This document shows, one piece after another, positions 1-12,060 of a DNA stretch of 64,000 bases; the first letter of the stretch is position 1, and the number at the start of each line of letters is the position of its first letter. The stretch is from Cristatella mucedo (taxonomy: Eukaryota; Bryozoa; Phylactolaemata; Cristatellidae). The notes beneath the pieces are model-generated. The model was not told where the DNA came from. It saw only the letters and a program-made list of their open reading frames with translations, and made no database searches. The DNA is taken from contig WPIO01000099.1 of assembly GCA_009760855.2 (NCBI GenBank), forward strand, positions 1,116,001 through 1,180,000, read 5' to 3'. The translations under genes and the position numbers were made by a program.

Positions 1-2510
1 ATCCTGCTTATCTGACGACATGCAGATCTCATTCAATCTACAGTGTGTGCCCACATCCTCCTGTAAAATAACCTGTGAATCGCGAAACCTCAAGACCCTT
101 GACATCGATGCTGTCCGTGAGAGAATATCTGCTTCACCTCTGCTGCTCAGTCCTCCCTCTGATCTGTCATCATTGGTAGATATCTACAACACGACACTAG
201 CTGACACGCTGGACGAGTTTGCACCTCTGACAAAGCGCACTGTGCGCGCCCAGTACAGACGGCCTATGGTTTACCACAGACATTAAACTAGCCAGGTCTA
301 CTAAACGAAAGCTTGAAAAAGCACACACAAGATCCGGAGTAACTGTCCATCGACAGGCATATGAAGACTATTGTAGGTCGTACCAATCGATCCTAGAAAA
401 GGCCAAGTCTAGCTTCTATAGAAACATTGTTGAATCACAGATGCACAATCCAAAAATGCTGATGTCAACAATAAACTATCTCCTCAACCATTGCCAGATT
501 AGCTCCTTACCTGATGATCTATGCGATGATCTAGCCAATCGCTTCTCTCGATTCTTTGTACAGAAGATAGACAAGATCAGGGAATCCGTCCGTGCGATGA
601 CAACCTGCCCACTAGAATGCTGTTCCTCAGTTCCTGGCTGCACCTCAATGTCTGCATTTAAGCAGGTCACTAGTGATCTAGTCCTAAAGTTCGTATCTCA
701 ATCAAAGAAGGCAACAAGTCCTCAGGACCCTATCCCCACTGTCCTGCTCCTACGTTGCATTGATCTGCTGCTGCCATGCATAACTAACATCGTTATTATG
801 TCATTAGCCTCAGGTCATGTCCCAGCACCTTTCAAAAAAGCTGTAGTCAGGCCACTTCTCAAGAAAGCGACACTAGACCAAGAGAACTTAAGCAACTACC
901 GCTCAGTCTCCCTTCTACCATTCCTTTCAAAGACACTGGAACGGGTCGTGGCTGACCAGCTGAACTCATATATCGAAACCTCACACCTTGCTAGTAAGTT
1001 CCAGTCTGGCTTTAGAGCTAATCACTCGACAGAGTCAGCATTGCTTAGGGTATACAACGACCTACGACCTACTTAGGAATGCAGACATGGGTAAAGTGTC
1101 TCTGCTTGTTTTGCTCGATCTTTCGGCGGCTTTTGACACCATCGATCACCAAGTCCTTCTCGAGCGCCTCTCATCTCGCCTGGGCATCACTGGCATTGCT
1201 CTGCAGCGGTTCAGGTCCTATCTCAGTGGGAGACTCCAGAGTATTGACGTGAATGGACAAAGATCATCTGAAGTACCTCTGAAATAGAGAGTACCTCAGG
1301 GCTCCGTGCTGGGTCCGGTTCTTTTCACGGTTTGTACTCTCCCTCTTGCTGATGTGATTGCCAAGTACAATCTAGGCTTTCACTTCTATGCGGATGACAC
1401 TCAGTTGTACCTTTGCTTTGATCCCTTCCAGCCTTCAAGCACCTCAAATTCTCTCAACTCACTCGCTGCATGCATTGATGACATCTGCACATGGATGGCA
1501 GCAAATTTTCTAAAGCTCGACGATGATAAAACTAACTTACTAGTTGTGGGAAAACCCAATGTGATTCAGAGATTGGAAAGGCTGACTCTCAATATGGGCT
1601 CGGCCAGCATATCTCCAGTTGAATCAGCTTGAAATCTAGGTGACATATTCCAAAGCGACTTCTCGTCAGACGACCATATCAGCTCCACAGTCAAATCTGC
1701 CCATTTTCAGCTTCATAACATTGCTAAAATTTGGGCTTGTTTATATTAGGATACCACGTCCAAGTTGGTCCATGCATTTGTGACATCCCGTCTCGACTTC
1801 TGCAACTCACTGCTTACTGGCCTACCAGCATGTGCAATCAGGCGATTGCAGCTGGTGCAAAACTCTGCAGCTAGGCTTGTCTGTCGTGAGCGTCGCAGTG
1901 GCCACATTACTCCACTTCTCGCCGACCTGCACTGGCTACCAGTCAAGCAACGGATTGACTTCAAGGTTTTGTCGCTCACTTTTTGGTCCCTTCATTCTAT
2001 GGCTCCAGCCTATCTGTCAGATATACTACCCCATCAGGCCAAGCATCGTACCACTCGCTTTTCGGAATCCAACAGTCTAGAAACACCTCGTACAAACCTT
2101 ATATCCTTTGGAAAACGTGCATTTAGTTCGTATGTTCCCAAAGCCTGGAACTCTCTCCCGACCTGCGTCAGAACATCCCCTGACCTGACCACATTTAAAA
2201 GGAACTTGAAAACACACTTATTTAGGACAGCATTTAGTGGGTCCCTGTTATTCGCCCTTGATGTGCTTATGCGTGCTGACACTGTGCATGCTGCCACTAA
2301 CCACATTTGCATGCTGACCCTGTGTATGTCACAGCTAACCATATTATTCAGTTTGTTTGTTTTTCTAGCATGATTTATTTTACTTACCATTCAATTGCAT
2401 TTCCCTTTGCAGCAAATGTAAAGTGCCTAGAAAGTGATTAAGTTCTCAGAGGGCGCTTTATCAAGTGCATTATTATTATTATTATTAATATTTTTATTAA
2501 TATTAATATT
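1..2510 (+). mobile_element. L2-A LINE copy, 5' cut by window edge, decayed
   Basis: Non-LTR retrotransposon of the L2/CR1 group. It opens inside the end of the endonuclease domain and runs through the full reverse transcriptase to a 3' stem-loop and an (ATT)n tail at about 2469-2510. Pieces of one protein are seen at 20-286, 441-1076, 988-1287, 1306-1632 and 1765-2373. They include the RT finger region with NYRSVSLLPFLSKTLERV, the A motif LLVLLDLSAAFDTIDH and the catalytic FHFYADDTQLYL near 1380-1410. The reading frame is broken by frameshifts (one at a short direct duplication of acgacct near 1065), by a TAG in place of the tyrosine before GVPQGSVLGP at 1285, and by a TGA near 1630. It cannot make active protein. 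L2-B sequence follows the tail without a gap. Confidence 0.93.
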
Positions 2511-3333
2511 AGGTGTCGTGTTCGACAGCTGCCTCAATTTCAAAAGCTTCATTCAGAAGACTGCCTCTACAGCTAGCCATCACATCCGATCCCTATCCAA
2601 GATTAGGAGCTGTCTCCCACAGTGGCTTGTAAAAAATTTAACTAGCTCTTTAGTTCTGTCTTGGCTTGATTATTGTAATTCCCTTTTGGCTGGGCTGCCA
2701 AAGAAAGCTATTATGCTGCTACAGCGGACTATGCATTTTGCTGCAAAACTAGTCTTCAAGTCCCAGCGGTTTGAGCATGTGTCTCCTTTGCTAAAAGAGG
2801 TTGGATGGTTGCCGGTCGAGCAACGGATACAGAACGTTCAGAACGTTCGGATACAGAAGTTCTTATGCTGACCCACAAGGGCCGCCATGGCTTGGGTCCT
2901 TCGTACGTAGCTGAAGTGCTGCATCAGTTTCAGCCTGTTCGCGCCCTCAGGTCCTGTGTGGACAATAAATTAGCTGTCCCATTCCTCCGCTTAAAGAGTG
3001 ATGGCGACAGAAGCTTTAGCTGGTCCTAGACTGTGGAACTCGCTTCTACAATTCTTACGCAACGACAACTACTATCCTACTGCCGAATTATGGCACATTT
3101 TGTCAGCGGTCCTGAGCTGCTACTTATAGGCTACTCACTACCTCAACTGCTCTCCTGACTCAGCTATGCTTCCCACTTTCTCTTTGTTGCGTGAGACGAA
3201 GTCTCTTGGCTACCGAATGCATACCGAAAGCCGCTTAGGCTGTGAGTGCGCTATACAAAACTCTCCCGCATAACACCCACTTGGTCTTTATGACTTTGTG
3301 GAGTTACAGACGGAGATACATTACATTACATTA
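2511..3333 (+). mobile_element. L2-B LINE fragment, 3' part
   Basis: Second L2-like LINE family, 5'-truncated. It begins at the codons for LGVVFDSCLNFKSF, just after the RT palm, and encodes the C-terminal region of the polyprotein, including [18 protein letters not shown]-like and WLPVEQRI motifs, in two shifted frames (2434-2871 and 2805-3029). A short repeated gaacgttc stretch near 2832-2850 marks the shift. The 3' end has the family's gcgctatacaaaactctcc block and ends in ttacattacatt. It is distinct from L2-A in sequence and tail. It starts exactly where the L2-A (ATT)n tail stops, and the same join recurs near 58,243. Confidence 0.88.
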
Positions 3334-4183
3334 ATGTCACGTCTTTTCGACTTAGATTCTCAATAGCAAGTTTCACAGATTCCATTGCCTTTAGAAGAGT
3401 TTTTAGAGCGTCAAAATCCAACGTCGCAATAGTTTCTAGCGTCTTGAATTCGGTATTTGTCTCGCGGATGGCGACTGCTGTCTATACTGGAAGCTCTAAC
3501 ATCGTTGGGATGGAGATAGTTTCATCGCGTCTTCACGTCAAGATGCAGTCCAATCTCGCGCTTGAACTCAGCTTTTGCTTAGGATTGAAATGACTTATTT
3601 CGAACAGGTGATTTTTTTTTATAAATGTGACAAGCTCGCGTGATGTCGCGAGCAGATCTTGGTAGTCGACTTATCCTTCTAATGTATTGTCGGTGTGGCT
3701 ACGTCCGTGCCTGCTTCAAAATGGTCAATTTAATCGACAGCGTCGCCACCCAGGTTTAATTAGTCTATCTCAGTGCTGTTCTTGTACAATGTATCACATA
3801 CTCCAATGTGCAGACCATGATTTAAGCGGAACTGTCCGATGACATCGATGTGGCCAATGCATTTCTTAGTTGCTGCAGCGTCTCCCCTGAGTAGATCCCA
3901 CCAAATCCTTCTCAATTGTTACTCAAAAAGAGCTCAATTGCTGTCTCATTGATTCGACCGTAACAAGAACAGTGCTCGAACCAATTATGCAAACAATACC
4001 AAATTAATTTTTGTTTTATTGCCGCTATCATGAATGTTGACTCCAAAGGAATCGACGTCCTCTCACGGCTGCGTATTTATCCACAGTCATGGTAAACTTT
4101 ACTCTTCTCTCAAATTTTCTTTTGATTTCGGCAATCGTTTAGTTTCTCTATTCTTCGTAATTGTCATACACCAGCTTCATCAT
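3334..4183. other. No recognisable gene or repeat
   Basis: About 850 bases of mixed-composition DNA between two LINE copies. I see no long open frame, no RNA gene and no resemblance to the other repeats of the window. It could be an old, eroded element or ordinary spacer. Confidence 0.5.
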
Positions 4184-4480
4184 ATAATAATAATAATAAT
4201 AATAATGCACTTGATAAAGCGCCCTCAGAGAACTCAATCTCTTTCTAGGCGCTTTTAATATGTTGCAAAGGAAACACGATCGAATGGTGAGGGGTATCAT
4301 TCTTGATAAAAAAAACCATGAATAACATGGTTAGGGGTGGCATCCACAGCATGCAAGTGTTGTTAGTGGCAGCGTGCAACTGTGTCAGCAAGCATAAGCA
4401 CATGTAAGACGAATGACAAAGGCTAGCTTAAGGTTGTCGTAAATAGGTGCGTTTTAAATTTCTTTTTAAATGACATCGGT
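4184..4480 (-). mobile_element. L2-A 3'-end fragment
   Basis: It opens with (AAT)n, then the reverse complement of the L2-A stem-loop tail (gcacttgataaagcgccctcag) and the 3' untranslated and terminal coding region, fading after about 300 bases. It is severely 5'-truncated, as is usual for LINE insertions. Confidence 0.85.
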
Positions 4481-5138
4481 TATGGTCTCTGGCAGTTTGA
4501 ATCCATCCCGGAGATTGATTTCCGTGTATACTTGTTTCTAGCGGTAGCTCTAATTGATATTCTACCAGTGGCCAGATCGGAAGCAATCTCATTCAGACAT
4601 TTTCACTCCAGGAAATCGACAATAGTTTTTGTTCTCTTAATGCTCACGGGCTCTTCCTTGGTTGTCCAACCTCTAGGATATTTATCAAACTAAACTCGAT
4701 GTATTTTCAGATGATTCTTCGACGTTATCGTGGAGTTTACAGACCATTTGATGATTTATTGCATCTTCCGCATTGACCTACAAGGTACTCTGTAAATGAT
4801 TTCTTTCATTTTTTGACGTACTCCCAAACTGAAGACAAGGCTGAAAAGAACATAATTATTTCTTGATGCCACAAGATTAATTTAATTATTGTTTGCCTTA
4901 TTTTAAAAATAGAAACTTAATTTTAGCTTTCGGTCATTTTGATAAAATCCTAAAAAAACCACAAACACATTCAAAAGATATTTGAAAAATTGTTTTCCGT
5001 AACGTATTTTATTTCCATATTGAACGTTGGAGCTTCAGTTACAGTATCAGTTTGTTTAAAATTTCCGTTAGAAACATTAAAACAGTAGGATAAACGGCTT
5101 TTTAGATTTTTTTTAATTTGTGGCGAAAAGCTGCGGTT
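4481..5138. other. No recognisable gene or repeat
   Basis: AT-rich spacer. The first hundred bases may still be eroded L2-A sequence. No supported coding region is seen on either strand. Confidence 0.45.
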
Positions 5139-5284
5139 GAGCTGGTTTGGTCCAGTGATTAAGGTTCTCGCCCCGACCAAGTCTTGGCTGAGGTTATGGG
5201 CTCGAGCCCTGAGGCATATGTGAAGCGTCTGAATAGAGAATAAGTTCTCTTGGGGCGCTATACAAATGAATTATTATTATATTT
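5139..5284 (+). mobile_element. SINE-2, tRNA-derived
   Basis: The tRNA-like head has an A-box-like gtttggtccagtgattaagg and a B-box-like gggctcgagccc. A short body follows (catatgtgaagcg), then the tail taagttctcttggggcgc plus (ATT)n. The tail closely matches the 3' end of L2-A. The internal RNA polymerase III promoter boxes would have driven transcription of a functional copy. Confidence 0.85.
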
Positions 5285-5600
5285 TACTGTTAAACAGATA
5301 ACAGGAGCTTTAATCTTCACGCGACATTAAAGAAAGGGTGTGCTAGTTTACCTAGAGAAAAGTAAGGACAAAGTTTTGATCAGTAATTTCTAACATTTTA
5401 AATATTACTGCATTGAAAAATGTTTTTATGCATGTTTATGACTCTTTGTGATAATAGATATTTTTAAACCTTGCAAATTAGGTTTGATTTCATTATGAGC
5501 GAGTGGGGGAGGGCGTGAGTGGGCAGGGGTGGGGCGCCAGGTATCTGATCTCGCCTCGTGCTCCAAAATGCCTCCTTGCACCGGTCCTGGGGATTGACGT
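5285..5600. other. Unrecognised spacer
   Basis: About 300 bases ending in a G-rich stretch. A minus-strand open frame of 121 codons at 5426-5791 crosses into segment A, but it has no recognisable domain and I do not call it a gene. Confidence 0.4.
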
Positions 5601-5660
5601 AAGGAGCCCGGATAGACACTAAGTTCTCTTGGGGCGGAATACGCGTGCATTTTATTATTT
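5601..5660 (+). mobile_element. SINE-2-type tail remnant at start of unit 1
   Basis: The sequence actaagttctcttggggcgg followed by an AT-rich end resembles the SINE-2 tail. It lies directly before segment A. A similarly placed, divergent tRNA-derived element lies before the segment A copy at 31,861, which suggests an insertion older than the duplication. Confidence 0.55.
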
Positions 5661-5960
5661 ACTTTCGGTCTTTCGTCGCGTTTAGCTGAGCGACGCTTCG
5701 GTCTCACAAAGTATGCGTTACTAAGGGTATCCATCTGGGTCACGGCTTGAATAAGCTCTCTCGCTTGTCCTTTACCCGGTCTGCACTCCATGCGGGATCC
5801 TATGCTGCGGGCCCTCCTATTGCGACGCTTCAGCCGAGGGCGGCCTACTCTGCGGCAGCGGTCGCTATAGTAGCTGTAAGGTCGTTAGAGGCCACTAAAA
5901 ATCAGTAGTCCTGAAAAGTAGGCTTGTAGAATTGGCGGTGGTTCCATGCGCTCGCCTAAA
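5661..5960 (+). repeat. Segment A, copy 1 (duplicated block)
   Basis: A block repeated near 31,861-32,130, 41,090-41,430 and 60,758-60,900. Shared landmarks are ttagctgagcgacgc, gctctctcgcttgtc, a gcggcagcggtcgctat motif and gaattggcggaggtt-like sequence, in the same order. It precedes segment B in each unit. No coding function is evident. It may hold the promoter or 5' region of the zinc-finger genes, which is inference from position only. Confidence 0.7.
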
Positions 5961-6819
5961 AAACGAGTCAACTTAGCAAAAACACGAAAGGAAGCGCAGT
6001 GATCTCGTGCGGCTCTCGTGAAATCTCGTGCGCCTAGTGAATGGTTAGGTTGAAACCTGGCGGCTTGAGACCTGCGGTTTTAAACTGGTTTTAAGCCAAC
6101 CGAAAAATCAGCCTCGGTTTTGTCGGTTTTAAACACCCCCTCACAACGAGGCATTGCCGCACACCGGGCGTCCCTCTTATTCAATCTCCACGGCGCAACA
6201 AGACAAGAACCAAGGTGGGCGCGTTGCCATCGATGTATCTGTCCGTTTTTCTGAGAAGTTAGAGTCTGAAGGATTGAAGCTGTCTCGGCATCAATGCCAA
6301 TATTGTTCATCAATTTGTGCAGATTCATGTTAAAAGATGAAGCAAAATCTAATCAGCTGTAAAAAGAAGCCTGCAGGGATCGGATGAATGCCGTAAGGAT
6401 ATTCCAAACCACCCTTCACCCCCCTTTGCTATGATCGAACTTGACGGTTTTTCGCCGAAACATTCGCCGATGAATTTGCACACGTGAATATTGGCGATGG
6501 ACCGGAAAAGGTTCTCACCGGTGTGTTTGGTAAATAAATATTTTTTGCAAAAGGAGACAGCGGTTTTCGAGTAACAACTCGAACGAAATGAGCCTCCGGC
6601 CAGAAGTGAGAGCCAGAAGTAAGAAGAAAGACACCGAATAGAGTTGTAGCTGCTCGGTGCACAGCGGCGGCGAGATGTAGAACAAAGCCCCCACAAGCTA
6701 GTTGTTGTACTGACGACGACAGCTGTCATTTTATCGTACGCATGCAACTCAAGCGAGCAAGCGAACACGCGGATGTAATAGCCGTCGTGGAAGCAGCTCC
6801 GGAACGCGAGGATAGAAGA

Positions 6820-6869
<50 letters not shown>

Positions 6870-6884
6870 GGGAGAGAGAGAGGG

Positions 6885-6925
<41 letters not shown>

Positions 6926-7239
6926 GCTTCCACGCAGGCCGGTGGACAAGCAGAAAGTTCTACGCTGCAGGAATAGCGGGTCACTCGACCACAGCTGACC
7001 AGTTCCAATTAAATCCAGCTCAGTTAGCCGATACTGTCCAACTGCAGCGCCTAGTGAGGCGGTACTCAGCTCGCGCTTGTTGGCCGGATGGAGTGGAGAG
7101 TTGGATGGGGCGGAACAACACTGTGGACTTGGACACGCCCACAGAGTGTCTTCGAAAACAAGTAAAAAACCAAAAAAACAACAAAAAGATTTAAAACAGG
7201 TTTTTATTGCCCGCCATTTGGTTTTAAAAAAACACTACT
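5961..7239. other. Unit 1 spacer, unrecognised, contains GA tract
   Basis: About 1.3 kb between segments A and B of unit 1, much longer than the matching gap in unit 3. Open frames at 6349-7008 (-) and 6742-7194 (+) exist mainly because a GA repeat stays open in every frame. Their flanks show no domain. An insertion of unknown kind is possible. Confidence 0.45.
6815..6926. repeat. (GA)n microsatellite
   Basis: Nearly pure GA dinucleotide tract with a few GG interruptions. Confidence 0.97.
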
Positions 7240-7660
7240 AGTGGTTGACAAGCGGAAATGCTCTGCGGTTCAGCACAAGTGTCCGTGAACTTCACGCGGC
7301 GCGTGTTAGCCGCTCGTCTGCGCTGCGCCAGCACTCCGGGGTTGATTCTGACGCTTTTTATTACCCTTGAGCTTCCGTAAAAACGTAAGTGCTCGTGCGC
7401 GCGCAGGGAATCACAGATTCCGTGCCTTGCATATGTAACCTGGGGTGCATGAGGCTGTGCTAGCGTTTACAGATAAGCCGCTTTCGGTTCGTGTTGAATC
7501 GTAGCTTCCGTACGTGGATGAATCGCACTTGTGTATCGTTTCCCGTCGTGCATAAAAGGTGCAGTTGATCTTTTAATTGTGTTGTTGGCTGCCTATTCTC
7601 ATCTCGCGAAGGCGTTTAGTAGTGCCTTATAGTGGTAGAGTGCGTGTAGCCGTGGCTTAT
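7240..7660 (+). repeat. Segment B, copy 1, first part
   Basis: This duplicated block aligns with 32,460-32,900, 41,440-42,000 and 61,080-61,380. Landmarks in order are tgacgctttttat, gagcttcc, aacgtaagtgctcg, ccgtgccttgc, gaggctgtgc, gcgtttacag, gttgaatcgtagctt, gtggatgaatc and gcgtttagtagtgcctta. In this copy it is interrupted after 7660 by a SINE-1/L2-A pair and resumes at 8460. The best-conserved short element is a splice-donor-like GTAAGT at 7385-7390. Confidence 0.8.
7385..7390 (+). other. Candidate 5' splice site, unit 1
   Basis: GTAAGT with flanking AAC and G. The same site is conserved in the other segment B copies (32,637; 41,608; 61,132). I infer the end of a first exon joined to the zinc-finger exon downstream. 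No transcript evidence is available here. Confidence 0.4.
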
Positions 7661-7820
7661 AATAAATCCTAGCTGTATAAACAGCCTCTTTTTGTATAGC
7701 GATAGTAGAGCCTTTACGGCTATCACCACCGCTTGCAGTGGCGATAAAGAATCACTCACCACAGGAATCGAACCCACGACCCCGGGACCGAGGTCGTGAA
7801 AGCAACCGCCTTACCTAGTG
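7661..7820 (-). mobile_element. SINE-1, minus strand
   Basis: Reverse complement of the SINE-1 family: the end block agctgtataaacagcctc, the ccgcttgcagtggcg hairpin arm, the B box ggaatcgaaccc and the A-box region ccgccttacctagtg. The head is cut at cctagtg, where L2-A begins on the opposite strand, so the two 5' ends abut. Both lie inside segment B. Confidence 0.85.
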
Positions 7821-8459
7821 TTTGCAGCTGGTGCAAAACTCGGCAGCTAGACTTGTCTGTCGTGAGCGTCGCAGTTGCCACATTACTCCACTTCTCGCCG
7901 ACCTGCACTGGCTACCAGTCAAGCAACGGATTGACTTCAAGGTTTTGTCGCTCACTTTTAGGTCCCTTTATTCTATGGCTCCAGCCTATCTTTCAGATAT
8001 ACTACCTCATCAGGCCAAGCATCGTACCACCCGCTTTTCGGAATCCAACAGTTTATCACTACCGCGTACAAACCTCAAATTTTTTGGAGACCGTGCATTT
8101 AGTTCGTATGCTCCCAAAGCCTGGAACTCCCTCCGGACTTGCGTCAGAACATCCCCTGACCTGACCACATTTAAAAGGAACTTAAAAACACACCTATTTA
8201 GGACAGCATTTAGCGGGTCCCTGTGATTCGTCCTTGATGTGCTTATGCGTGCTGACACTGTGCATGCTGCCACTAACCACATTTGCATGCTGACCCTGTG
8301 CTTGTCACCCCTAACCATATTATTCATTTTGTTTGTTTTTCAAGCATGATTTAACTTACCATTCAATCGCATTTCACTTTGCAGCAAATGTAAAGCGCAT
8401 AGAGAGAGATTAAGTTCTGTGAGGGCACTTTATCAAGTGAATTATTATTATTATTATTA
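7821..8459 (+). mobile_element. L2-A 3' fragment inside segment B
   Basis: It starts at the codons for [18 protein letters not shown]. It keeps an open frame at 7822-8226 through [18 protein letters not shown] to the normal stop, then has the 3' untranslated region, stem-loop and (ATT)n tail. The open C-terminal frame suggests a fairly recent copy. Confidence 0.92.
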
Positions 8460-8890
8460 GTGTGCCATCACGGCTCTCTCGCCGACCTGTTAATTGCACC
8501 AATTGTTACCTCCGACTGGTTCATGAAATCAGGCTCTATCAATTTGCACTTACCTAGAGAATCGTACCTGTCAGTTCTCTAATAATCTTCTGTCTACGTG
8601 GTTCGTCAGGCCCCCTGCATGAGTAGCCCCGTTAGATGCAGGCATAAATCAACTTAGCAAACCTTGAGCTGCCTAGTGGGTTCCCGTGCCAAGCGGCTAG
8701 CAGCCATCGCTGCTTCCGATCACTCTTCAGGCTGACCATATCGACTGTTGTCAGCTTCCGTGGTGCCCTTCGAGGATGCCTTCGCGAACCTCCCACCCAC
8801 TCTAGCGGAGTGCTACTGCTAAGTCACAGCTGCCTTATCTGTCGTAAACTTAGCGATTGCCACATTAACTGCCTCTCCCTGACCTACACT
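8460..8890 (+). repeat. Segment B, copy 1, second part
   Basis: This resumes segment B after the insertion: ctctcgccgacctgtta, ttcatgaaatcaggctc, tttacctagagaatcg-like sequence, ttagatgcaggcataaatcaa, then gccatcgct, and finally a run into a GA tract. The matches are 32,890-33,080, 42,000-42,190 and 61,390-61,810. Confidence 0.75.
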
Positions 8891-9650
<760 letters not shown>

Positions 9651-9659
9651 TTTAGTGAG

Positions 9660-10528
9660 GTTAAACGGCTGGTAATTTAGCACTGGCTTTAGAAAACTCC
9701 AGATCCTTTGGCCATCACTTTTTCATTTCTTAATCTTCCAGTGCCTGACGATATCGGAGTAGCCGAGATTCCGTTTCAGTGCCCAAACCCTTTTCTACAT
9801 CCATATTACACTTCATGTTAGTGGTTATGCATGGTAACATCGTGTGTATTATCAGTAATCAGTTGCCACACTCTCTTTCCAGTGTATTAAATAATTAGGT
9901 GCAGTGAAAGATATATATTTCACTAAGGTGCTATGCAATTTTGAAAACGGTTATTATTACCTTGAGAAGTGCCGTTAGAGAATGGGCTAATGTTCTAGAG
10001 TGGTGAGACCGTACTTCGTAGTACCGGAGATAATATACCTGCCAGGTTAAGGCATTTGTGACCAATATTAGAGTGCATGGACTCCTGCGCTGCAGCTGGC
10101 TCTGTTGTCGTGACGTGGTCAACAAATATTTGATCGCTGCTTCATGGAACTGTGTTATGGAACCTTCTTTAGGTTAGGCTAATGGTACAGATATTGAGAA
10201 GTTGCCCTCAGGGGCCTAATAGTTACGTGCAACCGGATGCATATGTAGAAGTTGTGCTCTGGTTTGCAGGTCACAGCCATCTTACATATTGAAGGACTAT
10301 AGCTCTATGTTATTCGCTGGAAGACCTGGTCCGAGGTCTAGGATCTCTCACCAGCCACACTTCTGCTACCCATACGGCCAAAGCTCCACTGAGAACTGGG
10401 CTATCCGGTGGCATTAAATTGGAGATGCTTAAGTTCCTGAGGGAGCATTCAAGCAGACAATGAGAAATTCTGCAGTAGGCTGGGCACACTTCGGCTATCT
10501 TTGACGTCATCCACTCTTCTGACACACC
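9660..10528 (+). repeat. Conserved block upstream of ZNF1 exon
   Basis: A block of about 870 bases also found before ZNF2 (21,177-22,149), ZNF3 (34,745-35,832) and ZNF4 (about 47,600-48,424). Landmarks are ctccagatcctttggccatc, gtgtattaaataattaggtgc, a cctgccaggtta-like motif, gcaaccggatgcata and ctgacacac just before the finger exon. No long frame is conserved, so I infer intron or untranslated sequence. Confidence 0.75.
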
Positions 10529-11332
10529 GTGCTCTCCTACGAAAGGTACGACTGCACGACTGGGTTCACTAAAGGCAGCCGCTTGACTAAGCACCTGAGC
10601 ATGCACTCTGGCGAGAGGCCTCACGTCTGCCAGCATTGTGGCAAACGGTTCACTTATTCCTCCCGCCTTAGGTCCCATATGTTCACGCACTCAGGCGAGA
10701 GGCCTTATGCCTGCGATCACTGCGGCAAACGGTTTTCACTAAGCTTTAACCTAAAGTGTCACATGCGCCTACACACGGGCGAGAGGCCTCATGCATGTGA
10801 TCACTGCGGCAAACGGTTTGCACAAGCCGGCAGCTTGAAGATCCACATGGGCACTCACACGGGCGAGAGGCCTCACGTCTGCATTCACTGCGGCAAACGG
10901 TTTGCACGAACCGGCGACCTGACGATCCATGTGCGAACTCACACGGGCGAGCGGCCTCACGCCTGCAGTCATTGCGGCAAACGGTTTTCACAAGCCGGCA
11001 GGCTGACGATCCACATGCGTACGCACACGGGCGAGAAACCTCACGTGTGCGATCACTGTGGCAAACGGTTTGCACAGACTGGAGACCTGACGCGCCACAT
11101 GGGCACGCACACGGGTGAGAGGCCCCACTCCTGCAGTAATTGCAACAAACGGTTTTCACGAGCCAGCAGCCTGACGATCCACATGCGCACTCACGTGAAT
11201 GAGGTACAGACTAGATGGCAGCAGCAGCGTCGAGCCAGGAGAAAGCTGACCCTGAACTCAAGCCCCAACATGCAGCAAGAACCGACAGTACAGCAAGACC
11301 CTACCGTGCGTCTTCAAGCTGAGGATGAATGA
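10529..11332 (+). CDS. C2H2 zinc-finger protein exon, ZNF1 (7 fingers)
   Basis: Probable sequence-specific DNA-binding nuclear protein. The frame is open from 10,523. The first ATG is 10,601, giving 243 residues. Seven canonical fingers of 28 residues follow (Cys-X2-Cys-X12-His-X3-His, CGKRF core, TGERPH linkers) from residue 9 to about 204. Upstream, the frame encodes a degenerate extra finger (YDCTTGFTKGSRLTKHLSMH) missing the cysteine pair. The C-terminal tail of about 40 residues is basic, then Gln/Pro-rich. No KRAB, SCAN or BTB domain is in this exon. A likely acceptor, AG at 10,544-10,545, fits a larger spliced gene whose start lies upstream. Contact positions (-1, 2, 3, 6) differ from those of ZNF2 and ZNF3. 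The GTG at 10,529 is not a credible animal start. Confidence 0.85.
   Translation: MLSYERYDCTTGFTKGSRLTKHLSMHSGERPHVCQHCGKRFTYSSRLRSHMFTHSGERPYACDHCGKRFSLSFNLKCHMRLHTGERPHACDHCGKRFAQAGSLKIHMGTHTGERPHVCIHCGKRFARTGDLTIHVRTHTGERPHACSHCGKRFSQAGRLTIHMRTHTGEKPHVCDHCGKRFAQTGDLTRHMGTHTGERPHSCSNCNKRFSRASSLTIHMRTHVNEVQTRWQQQRRARRKLTLNSSPNMQQEPTVQQDPTVRLQAEDE
10544..10545 (+). other. Candidate 3' splice site before ZNF1 fingers
   Basis: A ctgacacac branch-like motif, a mixed pyrimidine stretch and gaaag before GT. The same arrangement, ending ccaaag before gttaagg, precedes ZNF2 (22,080) and ZNF3 (35,709). Inferred from conservation between paralogues. Confidence 0.35.
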
Positions 11333-11394
11333 ACCTACTCGGCGGCAGCAATGTAGAGTATTCCTGTGCGTGCTGCTTCGAACCTCGGAGCCAG

Positions 11395-11640
<246 letters not shown>

Positions 11641-12060
11641 TTTATAGGCCCGGCTCGCCCGAGCTTGCTCGGCTAGAGGTCCACCGGCTCCTACTGCCTA
11701 AGCCGTTACTCGAACAATGCAGCTTGGAGTGCCGAGTTCTATTTCGTCACGTCCTGTCTAGCTGTAATTAGCTAGGCAGAGTCATCGGCAGTGATTTCCC
11801 ATCAGCGCTTCGCCCAGACAGCTGTTTCACATAGCTTCTCGTGGAATTGGCCGTCGTGTCGTGGTTTCAATATTTCTAGGAGGCCAGGCAATTGAGCGTT
11901 GTCGCGTTCAAGTTTTAGTGCACATTAGCTGATAATTTTGTGATTAAACCTAGGTTCGAGACGCCTACCGTGGAAGTGGCAGCTTTCTTATCTTTGCCGA
12001 AAATATAGGCAGGCCAGCCAGGCAGTTTGAGGTGACCGCATGAGATTGCTCGTGCGCTGT
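11641..12060 (+). repeat. Conserved 3' block of unit 1 with candidate poly(A) signal
   Basis: It aligns with 23,235-23,700 after ZNF2 and partly with 36,885-37,040 after ZNF3. Landmarks are gcttgctcggctagaggtcc, agctaggcagagt, acagctgtttc and caggcaattga. ATTAAA at 11,943-11,948 sits in the same place as ATTAAA after ZNF2 and near AATAAA after ZNF3. Confidence 0.7.
11943..11948 (+). terminator. Candidate poly(A) signal, ZNF1
   Basis: ATTAAA, the commonest variant hexamer, about 610 bases past the stop. Its position is conserved in ZNF2. Confidence 0.4.

Noticed and set aside
6349-7194. Open frames of 66-219 codons rich in Ser-Leu or Arg-Glu over the GA tract
   Set aside because: GA repeats contain no stop codon in any frame, so frames are open by composition. 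The same applies at 8819-9148, 11,366-11,578, 36,458-36,912, 42,655-43,209 and 61,334-62,182.
10529-10600. Translation start at GTG 10,529 (and TTG 35,797)
   Set aside because: Non-ATG starts are not expected here. The upstream codons are explained better by a spliced exon entering the finger array.
10746-11159. Cys-rich minus-strand frame under ZNF1 (also under ZNF2 and ZNF3)
   Set aside because: Antisense shadow of the repeated 84-bp finger coding unit. The regular Cys spacing is a by-product of the sense-strand codons.
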